From an uncultured Clostridia bacterium (GTDB taxonomy: Bacteria; Bacillota; Clostridia; Oscillospirales; Acutalibacteraceae), in NCBI GenBank assembly GCA_944384705.1, contig CALWUI010000012.1, forward strand, positions 62,001 through 126,000: a stretch of 64,000 nt of DNA, written 5' to 3'. The first letter of the stretch is position 1. The number at the start of each line of letters is the position of its first letter. The notes under the pieces are model-generated. The model saw only the letters and a program-made list of their open reading frames with translations, was not told where the DNA came from and made no database searches. A program made the translations under genes and the position numbers. Below are positions 25,451 to 34,130 of this stretch, one piece after another.

Positions 25451-28081
25451 TTACTTTCTCTTATTAAGCTCTTCAAGTGATTTTTTCAAGTTTATAAATT
25501 TTTCATTCAAATCATCGACATTCTTCTTTACGCTTTTTACTACTTGTTCAGGTGCCTTATTTAAAAAGTTTTTATTATTTAACTTAGACAAATTTATATT
25601 AAGTTCATTCTGTAATTTTTCGTATTCTTTATTTAAACGAGAAAGTTCAAATTCTTTGTCAATAAGGTCATTCATAGGAATAAATATTTTTGATTGGCTG
25701 TTCACAACAATAACAGCTTCGTCTATCTCAAAGCATTTAGAAATTTTTAGACTTTTAGCATAAGCTAATTTTTTTATAAACATCTCACACTTTTCAAAAA
25801 GACCTGTATTTTCTGTTGCAATAAATAGATCGGTTTTTGTAGAAGGTTTCACATTTTTTTCTGCACGAACATTTCTAATTGACTTTATTGTATCGATTAT
25901 AATTTTCATATCGTTTTCGGCATTATAATCAGAAAATTTTTCAAAGAATTTAGGATATTCAGAAAGCATAATAGATTCGCCACAATGAGGGAAGGATTGC
26001 CAGATCTCTTCCGTAATAAAAGGCATAAAAGGATGCAGCAATCGTAAAATTTTATCAATTATATAAATAAGAGTGCATCTAGTATCATGTTCAGCATTAA
26101 TATCAGAATGAATACGTATTTTAGCAAGTTCAATATACCAATCGCAAAAATAGTCCCAAACAAAGTCATAAATTTTTTGTATAGCCAAACCTAGCTCAAA
26201 CTTTTCAATATTTTCTGTAACATTAAAAATAACTGAATTTAATAAACTTAATATCCATTTATCTTCAATATTTAGTTTTTCAGGAAGTTTATTTTCCACA
26301 TTATATTCATCCACGTTCATATGAATAAACCTTGCAGCATTCCACAATTTATTTGCAAAGTTTCTGCTAGCACTAACTTTTTCTTCAGAAAAACGCATAT
26401 CGTTGCCCGGGCTATTTCCAGTAGCCAACGCAAACCTTAATGCATCTGCACCATATTTATCTATAATTTCAATTGGATCTATTCCATTGCCCAACGATTT
26501 AGACATTTTTCTTCCCATAGAATCCCTTACAAGGCCGTGGATTAAAACGTTTTTAAAAGGAACCTTCCCAGTATGCTCTAAAGCAGAAAAAACCATTCTA
26601 ACTACCCAAAAGAAAATTATGTCGTATCCTGTAACTAGAGTATCTGTAGGGTAAAAATATTCATATTCTGGAGTTCTATTAGGCCAGCCCAAAGCTGCAA
26701 AAGGCCACAAAGCAGAAGAAAACCACGTATCGAGAGTATCTTCATCTTGTTTTATTTTGTTAGAACCACATTTTTCACAAACTAACACTGGATTCTTAGA
26801 TACCTTGAGATGTCCACAATTTTGGCAATAATAAGCAGGAATCTTATGCCCCCACCAAAGCTGTCGTGAAATACACCAGTCTTTTATATTTTTTAACCAA
26901 TTAAAATATATTTTATCAAAACGTGCAGGAATAAAATTTATTTCTCCATTTTCTACACATTTTATTGCTGGTTTTGCAAGCGGTTCCATTTTGACAAACC
27001 ATTGTTCAGATATTCTAGGCTCAATAATCTCGTTGCAGCGGTAACAACAACCCACGTTGTGTTTAATTGCTTCAATTTTAACTAGTAAGCCAGATAGCTT
27101 TAAATCTTCTAATATTTTTTTTCTTGCAGATGATCGATCTGAACCAGAATATTTTCCACCATTTTCATTTATAACAGCATTTTCATCCATAATGTTGATT
27201 ATTGGCAAGTTGTGTCTCAAGCCTACCTCAAAGTCATTTGGATCATGTGCAGGAGTTATCTTAACTACGCCTGTACCAAAATCCATTTCAACATAAGAAT
27301 CTGCAATTATAGGAATCTCTCGTTCGATGATAGGAACAATAACCGTTTTGCCGATTAATTTTTTATATCGACTATCGTCCGGATTAACTGCAATAGCGGT
27401 ATCTCCCAAAATAGTTTCAGGACGTGTTGTCGCAATTTCTATAAAGCCAGAATCATCAGATAATTTATATTTTAAATAATAGAAATTTCCATTATGTTCT
27501 GCAAAATTTACTTCCGCGTCCGATATTGAAGTTTTGCAATGAGGGCACCAATTTATTATTCTTTCGCCTCTGTATATAAGGCCTTTTTCATAAAGACCAA
27601 CAAAAACCTCATTAACAGCTTCTTTATTGCCATCATCCATAGTAAAACGTTCTTTTTCCCAGTCACAAGAAGAGCCTAATTTTTTTATTTGTTCAATAAT
27701 TTTTCCACCGTATTTTTTCTTCCAATCATACGCACGTTTTATGAACTCATCACGTCCGATGATTTCTTTTTTCAATCCTTCTTTTTGCATCTCGTTTACA
27801 ATTTTGGCTTCTGTTGCAATCGATGCATGATCTGTGCCAGGCAACCAAAGAGTACTGTATCCTTGCATTCGTTTAAATCTAATTATTATATCCTGAAGAG
27901 TTTCATCCAAGGCGTGTCCCATATGCAAGTTACCCGTTATATTTGGTGGCGGCATTACTATTGTATAAGGTTTCTTATTTTTTTCAATTTTAGCTTTAAA
28001 ATAGCCATTATTTTGCCAAAAATCATATATTTTATTTTCAATTTTATTTGGTTCATAAAATTTCGATAATTCTGATTTCAT
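25451..28081 (-). CDS. valS: valine--tRNA ligase
   Basis: An 876-residue class I aminoacyl-tRNA synthetase. HIGH region PPPNITGNLHMGHAL is at about residues 37-51, the editing (CP1) domain lies at about 170-350, KMSKS motif MGRKMSKSLGNGIDP is near 515, and the C-terminal coiled coil (about 805-870) is present. WWGHKIPAYYCQNCGH and CEKCGS show a zinc-binding insertion. The ATG at 28081 is preferred for AAGGAG ten bases upstream. The 170 bp upstream show no T-box leader, unlike many clostridial valS genes. Confidence 0.96.
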   Translation of the reverse strand: MKSELSKFYEPNKIENKIYDFWQNNGYFKAKIEKNKKPYTIVMPPPNITGNLHMGHALDETLQDIIIRFKRMQGYSTLWLPGTDHASIATEAKIVNEMQKEGLKKEIIGRDEFIKRAYDWKKKYGGKIIEQIKKLGSSCDWEKERFTMDDGNKEAVNEVFVGLYEKGLIYRGERIINWCPHCKTSISDAEVNFAEHNGNFYYLKYKLSDDSGFIEIATTRPETILGDTAIAVNPDDSRYKKLIGKTVIVPIIEREIPIIADSYVEMDFGTGVVKITPAHDPNDFEVGLRHNLPIINIMDENAVINENGGKYSGSDRSSARKKILEDLKLSGLLVKIEAIKHNVGCCYRCNEIIEPRISEQWFVKMEPLAKPAIKCVENGEINFIPARFDKIYFNWLKNIKDWCISRQLWWGHKIPAYYCQNCGHLKVSKNPVLVCEKCGSNKIKQDEDTLDTWFSSALWPFAALGWPNRTPEYEYFYPTDTLVTGYDIIFFWVVRMVFSALEHTGKVPFKNVLIHGLVRDSMGRKMSKSLGNGIDPIEIIDKYGADALRFALATGNSPGNDMRFSEEKVSASRNFANKLWNAARFIHMNVDEYNVENKLPEKLNIEDKWILSLLNSVIFNVTENIEKFELGLAIQKIYDFVWDYFCDWYIELAKIRIHSDINAEHDTRCTLIYIIDKILRLLHPFMPFITEEIWQSFPHCGESIMLSEYPKFFEKFSDYNAENDMKIIIDTIKSIRNVRAEKNVKPSTKTDLFIATENTGLFEKCEMFIKKLAYAKSLKISKCFEIDEAVIVVNSQSKIFIPMNDLIDKEFELSRLNKEYEKLQNELNINLSKLNNKNFLNKAPEQVVKSVKKNVDDLNEKFINLKKSLEELNKRK

Positions 28082-28194
28082 ACTTTTTAAACTCCTTTTG
28101 TAATTTTTTTGCATTTATTTAATTATCTCATTGCAAAATTTAGTTGTCAATAAAAATAGCAATACATAAATTTAAAGTGCTCTTTATGTAAAAC

Positions 28195-28224
28195 TTGTTA
28201 TTTGTTTAAAATCTATGGTATAAT
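28195..28224 (+). promoter_or_regulatory. xth: promoter of the exonuclease III gene
   Basis: TTGTTA (28195-28200) and TATAAT (28219-28224) with an 18-bp spacer, 28 bp before the TTG start at 28252. Confidence 0.55.
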
Positions 28225-28251
28225 GTTCTAATAAAAATTGGAGGTGCTGCA

Positions 28252-29007
28252 TTGAATATAATTTCGTGGAACGTTAATGGCCTGCGAGCCTGTATAAATA
28301 AAGGTTTTTGGGATTTCTTTAAAGAAAGAAATGCTGACATCTTTTGTATACAAGAAACAAAAATGCAACAAAGCCAGGCAGAAATAACTTTGCCAAATTA
28401 TAAACAGTATTGGAATAGTGCCAATAAAAAAGGCTACTCCGGTACGGCAATATTTACAAAACTAAAACCGATAAGCGTCTCTTACGATATAAATATAGAT
28501 GAACATTCACATGAGGGCCGAGTAATAACACTCGAATTAAAAGATTTTTACATTGTAAATTGCTATACTCCTAATTCAAAACGAGAACTGGCTCGTCTTG
28601 ACTATAGGATGAAATGGGAGGATGATTTTAGAAAATATCTTTTAATGTTAGATAAGAAAAAGCCTGTAGTCTTATGTGGAGACTTAAATGTTGCTCATAA
28701 TGAAATAGATCTTAAAAATCCAGCATCAAATCATAAAAATGCAGGTTTTTCTGATGAGGAACGCTCAAAAATGACTCAGCTTTTATCCGCTGGATTTATA
28801 GATACTTTTAGATATTTGTATCCAAATAGAAAATCTGCATATACTTGGTGGTCATATATGTTTAATGCCAGAGCCAATAATGCTGGGTGGCGCATAGATT
28901 ATTTTATTGTGTCAGATATATTAAAAGAAAAAGTAAAAGACTCGATAATTCACAACAAAATTATGGGTAGCGACCACTGCCCTGTAGAGCTAATTTTAGA
29001 GGTGTAA
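28252..29007 (+). CDS. xth: exodeoxyribonuclease III / AP endonuclease
   Basis: A 251-residue exonuclease-endonuclease-phosphatase-fold enzyme for base-excision repair. SWNVNGLRA, IFCIQETKMQ (catalytic Glu), YTPNSKREL, LCGDLNVAHNEIDL (Asp/Asn), WRIDYFIVS and GSDHCPVEL (Asp-His) form the complete active site. Start is TTG after GGAGGTGCTGCA. It is first of a plus-strand series; a small membrane gene starts 5 bp after its stop. Confidence 0.95.
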   Translation: MNIISWNVNGLRACINKGFWDFFKERNADIFCIQETKMQQSQAEITLPNYKQYWNSANKKGYSGTAIFTKLKPISVSYDINIDEHSHEGRVITLELKDFYIVNCYTPNSKRELARLDYRMKWEDDFRKYLLMLDKKKPVVLCGDLNVAHNEIDLKNPASNHKNAGFSDEERSKMTQLLSAGFIDTFRYLYPNRKSAYTWWSYMFNARANNAGWRIDYFIVSDILKEKVKDSIIHNKIMGSDHCPVELILEV

Positions 29008-29012
29008 ATATA

Positions 29013-29330
29013 ATGAGTAGTAAAAGCAAAGCTATATTGTCATATTTAGGAATGTACTTTACTGGTATTTTATTTTTAGCTGCGGAAAAAAAAGATGAAT
29101 TCGTAAGAAAATCTGCAGCACAATCATTTGTACTTAGTGTTGTAGCAATGCTTTTTAGAGTTTTTTTCTCGTTTGTTCCTATTATTGGTTCTATTCTTGT
29201 TATTATATTTGACATTTTTTTTATGATATTGTTATTATTTTTAATAATAAAAGCATCTAAAAACATATATTTTAAATTGCCTTTTATTAGTGATTTGTCT
29301 GAAAAATACGTTTTAGACTGGTTTAAATAA
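29013..29330 (+). CDS. small membrane protein, DUF4870-like
   Basis: A 105-residue protein with three hydrophobic helices (about residues 8-25, 38-60 and 62-85). LSYLGMYFTGILFLAAEKKDEFVRKSAAQSFVLSV resembles DUF4870/Tic20-like proteins, in which a stretch around FVRFHAAQS is typical; here it reads FVRKSAAQS. Function unknown. Start ATG lies eight bases after AGAGGTG. It sits between xth and the ABC module, which suggests co-transcription rather than a shared role. Confidence 0.7.
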   Translation: MSSKSKAILSYLGMYFTGILFLAAEKKDEFVRKSAAQSFVLSVVAMLFRVFFSFVPIIGSILVIIFDIFFMILLLFLIIKASKNIYFKLPFISDLSEKYVLDWFK

Positions 29331-29358
29331 AGTTTATAATCAAAGGAGTTTTTGTTAT

Positions 29359-30291
29359 ATGGTTGAAATTAAAAATTTAAGTAAAAAATATGGTAATAAG
29401 AATGCTTTATGTGATATTAATTTCTCTTTGGATGATGGAGAAGTGCTAGGTTTTTTAGGCCCAAATGGCGCGGGCAAATCTACAACTATGAATATAATTA
29501 CTGGATATATATCGTCAACTACAGGAACTGTTACAGTTGATGGTGATGAAATTTTAGAAAATCCTATTGCTGTAAAAAGAAAAATTGGATATTTACCAGA
29601 ACAACCTCCTCTATACGCTGATATGACTGTTAAAGCGTATTTGAGCTTTATGTATGACTTAAAAAAAGTAAAACTTAATAAAAAGCAACATATTGAAGAA
29701 ATTTGTAAGCTTGTAAAAATAGATAATGTATATGATAGAATTATTAAACATCTATCAAAAGGCTACAAACAACGTGTAGGTATTGCTCAGGCTTTATTGG
29801 GCAAGCCCAGATTGCTTATCTTGGATGAGCCAACTGTTGGACTTGATCCTAATCAAATAGTAGAGATACGAAATTTAATAAAAACTTTAGGAGAAAAACA
29901 TACCATTATACTTTCGTCCCATGTTTTGTCAGAAGTACAGTCGGTCTGCAATAGGATTATAGTTATAAATAACGGCAAAATTGTTGCAGATGATACTACG
30001 TCGAATTTATCCAGCGATTTTTCTACAGAAAATAGATTGATTTTATCTGTTGAAGGAGACAAAGACAAAATACTAAGTGAACTAAAGAGTATTTTGGGAG
30101 TTAAAAATGTTACTGTTAATAAATTGGGATCTGACTCTGCTGCTGAGTATACAGTTATTTATGACAAAAATAATGATATTAGAAGCACCGTATTTTCTAA
30201 AATGGCAGAAATAAACTGCCCTATAATTTCTATGAACAGCAATAATATTACTCTCGAAGATGTATTTAGAAAATTAACTAGTAAAAATTAA
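29359..30291 (+). CDS. ABC transporter ATP-binding protein, GldA-like
   Basis: A 310-residue ABC-2 type ATPase. Walker A GPNGAGKST lies at residues 35-43, Q-loop around YLPEQPPLY, signature LSKGYKQRVGIAQAL near residue 138, Walker B LLILDEPTVGLD near 155-166 and the H-loop SSHVLSEV. The C-terminal ~85 residues form a regulatory extension as in GldA/NatA-type proteins. It is the first of four genes (ATPase, permease, GldG-like, DUF4340) seen as a unit in Clostridia; the cargo is unknown. Confidence 0.93.
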   Translation: MVEIKNLSKKYGNKNALCDINFSLDDGEVLGFLGPNGAGKSTTMNIITGYISSTTGTVTVDGDEILENPIAVKRKIGYLPEQPPLYADMTVKAYLSFMYDLKKVKLNKKQHIEEICKLVKIDNVYDRIIKHLSKGYKQRVGIAQALLGKPRLLILDEPTVGLDPNQIVEIRNLIKTLGEKHTIILSSHVLSEVQSVCNRIIVINNGKIVADDTTSNLSSDFSTENRLILSVEGDKDKILSELKSILGVKNVTVNKLGSDSAAEYTVIYDKNNDIRSTVFSKMAEINCPIISMNSNNITLEDVFRKLTSKN

Positions 30292-30321
30292 TTAAATTTA
30301 TTTTAAATGGAGGACAAAATA

Positions 30322-31026
30322 ATGCTTGCAATAATAAAACGCGAGATTTTATCTTATTTTTCTTCGGCAACTGGATATATAATTTTAGCTGCATTTTATA
30401 TTTTTGGTGGGTTTTATTTTTACATGACTTCACTAGCTTATAATACGACGGACTTATCTTATACGTTTAGTAACTTGTTTATTATTCTTATATTTATTAT
30501 CCCTATTTTAACCATGAAATTATTTAGCGAAGAGAAAAAACAAAAAACAGATCAGGCGCTTTTAACAGCACCAATAAGTTTGACTGCGATAGCACTCGGA
30601 AAATATTTTGCGGCAGTAATTATGTATTTGTTTTGTATTTTTATTACTTTGATTTATGCTATTATAATTTCTTTTTTTAATTCTCCAGATTGGGCAATTT
30701 TTGCCAGCAACTTTCTTGGGATTTTTCTTTTAGGTTCGGCCCTAATTGCTATCGGAATGTTTTTATCGTCTATTACAGAAAGTCAGATTGTAGCTGCAAT
30801 CGCTGGAATAGTTGTTGGTGTTTTGATGCTGTTTATGGATTCTATAGCTCACAGTGTATCTGTAGATTTTATAAGCAAATTTTTAAGTAGAATCTCCTTT
30901 ATGAATTACTACAATGATTTTACTTTAGGAATACTCAGTTTGGATGGTATTGTGTTTTTTTTAATTATATGCATATTGTTTGTCTTTTTTACAGTTAGAG
31001 TCTTTGAAAAAAAGAGATGGAGCTAA
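30322..31026 (+). CDS. ABC-2 type permease, GldF-like
   Basis: A 234-residue membrane protein with six hydrophobic helices, partner of the upstream ATPase. LAIIKREILSYFSSATGYIILAAFYIFGGFYFY at the N terminus and TMKLFSEEKKQKTDQALLTAPIS, the conserved cytoplasmic loop of GldF-type permeases, are both present. The ATG at 30322 is chosen since the earlier ATG (30307) overlaps the GGAGG. Transported substrate unknown. Confidence 0.88.
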   Translation: MLAIIKREILSYFSSATGYIILAAFYIFGGFYFYMTSLAYNTTDLSYTFSNLFIILIFIIPILTMKLFSEEKKQKTDQALLTAPISLTAIALGKYFAAVIMYLFCIFITLIYAIIISFFNSPDWAIFASNFLGIFLLGSALIAIGMFLSSITESQIVAAIAGIVVGVLMLFMDSIAHSVSVDFISKFLSRISFMNYYNDFTLGILSLDGIVFFLIICILFVFFTVRVFEKKRWS

Positions 31027-31042
31027 GAAGGAGAAATATTAA

Positions 31043-32479
31043 ATGAAAAAAAATAGTACAATATTTTCTAATTTAAAATCAAGAAAGTTTAAAGTTGGCA
31101 GTTTGGCTACAGCAATAACAATAATAGTGGTTGCTGTATTTGTTGTTATAAATTTAATTGTTGGTCAAGTTACAGATAAATTTAGCTTGAACTTAGACTT
31201 AACACAAAATAAGATATTCTCTCTTACTGATCAAACTATTAATTTTATAAAAAATTTGGACAAAGATGTAGAAATAATACTTTTGAGTGATGAGGATTCT
31301 TTTGCAAAAACAAACTCGTATTTTACTCAAGCTAACTCTGTTTTGAAAAAATATGCTTTAAACTCTAACAAAATCAAAGTTACATACGTGGATGTGGTTA
31401 AAAATCCTACGTATTTAAATGAATATCAGAATGAAAATTTAAACGAAAATAGTATTATAGTTAAATCTAGCGATAGACATAAGATAATAACAGTACAAGA
31501 TATATTTGATATACAAAGAAGTTACTACGGAAGCGCTATTACTGGTTCAAAAGCCGAACAAGAATTAACCTCTGCAATTTTATATGTTACAAGTGATGAG
31601 CAAACAAAAATTGTATTATTAAATGGCTATGGCGAGCAAGATTATAGCGCTTTTTCTGAATTATTAAAAAAGAATAACTTCAATGTTGTTACTATATCTC
31701 TTTTGACTGAGGATATACCTGAGGATGCTTCACTTGCTATAATTTTTGGTTCAGAGCGTGATTTTGATACATCTTCTATAGATAAATTAGAAAAATTTTT
31801 ATTATCAGGAAATAAAAGTTTAATATATGCTATAAATCCAAATCAAAAAGAAGCTCCAAATCTTAATGTTTTTTTAGAAAGACATAATATAAAAATTAAA
31901 GATGGCCTTATATATGAAACTAATATGAAAAATGTAGTTTCAAACACTTTTGAAGCTATTAATGAATATGTAGACAAAGACTATAAAAATGAGCTTAAAA
32001 ATCAAGAAATTCCAGTATTGATGCCATACTGTAAACCTCTTGAAGCTACTGATGCTGAAAATGTTAAAACTTTATTACAATTTTCAAAAACGTCAGGAAT
32101 TTTGCCTAAAGGTGCTAGCAAAGATTTTGACTTTTCTAAAAATGTCTCCGGACCCATTCCTTCTGTTTTGATTTCAAGTATAAAAACTGAATCTGAAAAA
32201 GATTCTAACTTAGCTGTTGTTGGTTCTTACGCTGCTTTGTTGCAAGATTATTTATCATCAAACGCACTTAATAACTCGGCCTACTTTATAAATATGATTA
32301 ACAAAATGACAAATAGAGAAGATGTTGGCATAACAATAGAATCAAAAAGTTTAGGTGGTAACGAACTTGGAATCAGTAAAGCTGTTGCAGATACCATAGG
32401 TATTCTTATGGCAATTATTTTGCCAATCGCTATTTTAATTATTGGTATTGTAGTTTTCTTTAAAAGGAAAAACAAATAG
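31043..32479 (+). CDS. GldG-like auxiliary protein of the ABC exporter
   Basis: A 478-residue protein with a transmembrane helix near the N terminus (about residues 21-42) and another at the C terminus (about 448-472). The extracytoplasmic domain between them resembles GldG/ABC-type uncharacterised transport proteins (DUF7088 and PF09822-type). Landmarks are SLNLDLTQNKIFSLTDQT and VVLLNGYGEQDY-like ILLNGYGEQDYSAF. In Bacteroidetes the GldFG complex acts in gliding and type IX secretion; in Firmicutes its role is not known. Start ATG follows AAGGAGAAATATTAA. Confidence 0.85.
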   Translation: MKKNSTIFSNLKSRKFKVGSLATAITIIVVAVFVVINLIVGQVTDKFSLNLDLTQNKIFSLTDQTINFIKNLDKDVEIILLSDEDSFAKTNSYFTQANSVLKKYALNSNKIKVTYVDVVKNPTYLNEYQNENLNENSIIVKSSDRHKIITVQDIFDIQRSYYGSAITGSKAEQELTSAILYVTSDEQTKIVLLNGYGEQDYSAFSELLKKNNFNVVTISLLTEDIPEDASLAIIFGSERDFDTSSIDKLEKFLLSGNKSLIYAINPNQKEAPNLNVFLERHNIKIKDGLIYETNMKNVVSNTFEAINEYVDKDYKNELKNQEIPVLMPYCKPLEATDAENVKTLLQFSKTSGILPKGASKDFDFSKNVSGPIPSVLISSIKTESEKDSNLAVVGSYAALLQDYLSSNALNNSAYFINMINKMTNREDVGITIESKSLGGNELGISKAVADTIGILMAIILPIAILIIGIVVFFKRKNK

Positions 32480-32495
32480 ATTTTAGGTGATTGCT

Positions 32496-33053
32496 ATGAC
32501 GAAAAGAAAACAGAATTTAATAATATTTTCTATTCTATTTGCACTGTTACTGGTATTATTGTTTTTTTTGATTTCTTTGCCTAATCCTCAAAAATCTTCT
32601 ACACATTATGAAAAAAAAGCTGAATATGAAAATATTATTGATATCAAAGATAAAAAAATAGTCAACGTCGCTGTTAAAAACTCAAATGAAAATTATGATA
32701 TTAGTGTAGAAAATAAAAATGATAAATCGGTTTATATTTTATCTCGCAACGATGAATTTAGCACATCTCAAACTAATGCTAGAGTTTTATATGACAGCCT
32801 GGCTAATTTAAGACCCGAGCAAACAATCGAGAGTGAAGATAGTTTGTCTGTTTATGGCTTAGAAAATCCAACAGCTAGACTAACTTTAACTTTTGACAAT
32901 AGCGAGAATATTGTCTTGCTTTTAGGCAATGATGCGCCTCTTTCTAAAGGAGCTTATATGAAAATCGATAGTGATTCTAAGATTTTTTTAATAAGCCAAA
33001 CAGATAAAGAAATCTTTTTGAATGAAAAAAGCTTTTATCAAGAAAAAGAATAA
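32496..33053 (+). CDS. DUF4340 domain protein, short form
   Basis: A 185-residue protein: an N-terminal signal anchor (about residues 7-26) and one DUF4340-like unit (YGLENPTARLTLTFDNSENIVLLLGNDAPLSKGAYMKIDSDSKIFLIS, described across about residues 117-165). Relatives in Gld-type clusters are usually 300-500 residues with a further domain; this one stops soon after the first unit (ending FYQEKE). It may be a true short form or a C-terminally deleted gene. Start ATG at 32496 has AGGTGAT five bases upstream; a GTG at 32487 is an alternative. Confidence 0.75.
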   Translation: MTKRKQNLIIFSILFALLLVLLFFLISLPNPQKSSTHYEKKAEYENIIDIKDKKIVNVAVKNSNENYDISVENKNDKSVYILSRNDEFSTSQTNARVLYDSLANLRPEQTIESEDSLSVYGLENPTARLTLTFDNSENIVLLLGNDAPLSKGAYMKIDSDSKIFLISQTDKEIFLNEKSFYQEKE

Positions 33054-33064
33054 ATTTAATATTT

Positions 33065-33110
33065 AGGAGGGATAGTGTGATAATTAAAATTATCATGCAA
33101 ACATTATATG
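33065..33110 (+). promoter_or_regulatory. ribosome-binding site, hairpin and short upstream frame before the first M42 gene
   Basis: A strong AGGAGG (33065-33070) lies 37 bases before the ATG at 33108, too far to serve it directly. Between them GATAAT and ATTATC (33079-33094) can pair as a 6-bp hairpin. A 13-codon frame beginning GTG at 33077 ends at TGA 33118, overlapping the gene start. Either hairpin looping or translational coupling could deliver ribosomes to the M42 gene. Confidence 0.4.
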
Positions 33111-34130
33111 ATAAGTGATTTGTTGTTTCGTCTTTGTGACACATTTGCTGGCTCTGGAAGAGAAGAAAAAATTGCAAATTTAATAAAAACAGAAATGCAA
33201 ATTTTTTCAAATAAAATTATAATCGATAAAAATAAAAATACTATATGTCATTTAGGCAAATCAAATGCTAAAAAAAATATCTTAATTGAGGCACATATTG
33301 ACCAAATCAGTATGGTTATTACTGCTATAGATAATGGTTTTTTAAATATCTCTCCTTGTGGCGGCATAGACTGCAGAGTTTTGCCTGGATCTACTGTTAT
33401 TATTCATGGGAAAAAACTTATAACAGGAATAGTCTGTACTACTCCCCCACATTTAAGAATTAAAGAGGATATCAAATTTGAAAAAACAGAAAATTTAATT
33501 ATCGACACCGGTTTAAACGATAAAGAACTTAAAGATGTAATTTCTGTTGGAGATTATGTGTATTTTGATGTAAAACCTGAAAAATTACTAGATAACAAAA
33601 TTACAGCTCCTGGCCTTGATAACCGGGCTGGTGTAGCAGTGTTAATTCGATGTGCTCAGATGCTAGAATCTGAAAAAATTGATTGCAGTGTAACACTTCT
33701 ATTTAGTACGCAAGAGGAAATAAATGCTCTTGGCGCAAAAACTGCTGTATTTGATTTAAATCCTACTGAAGCCATAGCTGTAGATGTAAGTTTCGCAAAG
33801 CAAGCTAATAACTTAGAAGAAAGATGCGGAGAATTGTCTCACGGACCTATGATAGGTATTGCACCATCTTTATCGAGAAAAATGTCAGATAAATTTATAA
33901 AATTAGCCGAGCAGAATAATGTTCCGCGTCAATTAGAAATTATGAGCTCATTAACTGGTACTACCGCTGATTCGATTACTGTTTCTAGAGGTGGAATACC
34001 TTGTGGACTGCTGTCCGTTCCTCTGCGATATATGCACACTCCAGTTGAGGTTATTGATTGCAATGATGTTGAATTTACAGCCAAGCTGTTATCTCTATAT
34101 ATTTTAGCTGGGGATGATAAATATGAATGA
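33108..34130 (+). CDS. M42 family metallopeptidase (glutamyl aminopeptidase-like), copy 1
   Basis: A 340-residue member of peptidase family M42, dinuclear metal aminopeptidases that often form dodecameric shells. Metal ligands and catalytic residues are seen in IEAHIDQISMV (His, Asp), APGLDNRAG (bridging Asp), STQEEINALGAKTA (catalytic Glu plus ligand Glu), AVDVSF (Asp) and RYMHTPVE (His). It is a diverged paralogue of the next gene, with which it overlaps by 8 bp. Such peptidases trim oligopeptides in the cytoplasm. Confidence 0.9.
   Translation: MISDLLFRLCDTFAGSGREEKIANLIKTEMQIFSNKIIIDKNKNTICHLGKSNAKKNILIEAHIDQISMVITAIDNGFLNISPCGGIDCRVLPGSTVIIHGKKLITGIVCTTPPHLRIKEDIKFEKTENLIIDTGLNDKELKDVISVGDYVYFDVKPEKLLDNKITAPGLDNRAGVAVLIRCAQMLESEKIDCSVTLLFSTQEEINALGAKTAVFDLNPTEAIAVDVSFAKQANNLEERCGELSHGPMIGIAPSLSRKMSDKFIKLAEQNNVPRQLEIMSSLTGTTADSITVSRGGIPCGLLSVPLRYMHTPVEVIDCNDVEFTAKLLSLYILAGDDKYE

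Noticed and set aside
25233-25763. 176-codon plus-strand frame across ruvX and the 3' end of valS
   Set aside because: It spans two genes and a hairpin on the opposite strand, has no ribosome-binding site, and translates to a Ser/Phe/Leu-rich product.
28082-28251. T-box leader before valS
   Set aside because: The spacer is too short and lacks a TGGNACCGCG-like T-box sequence, Stem I features and a terminator/antiterminator pair.
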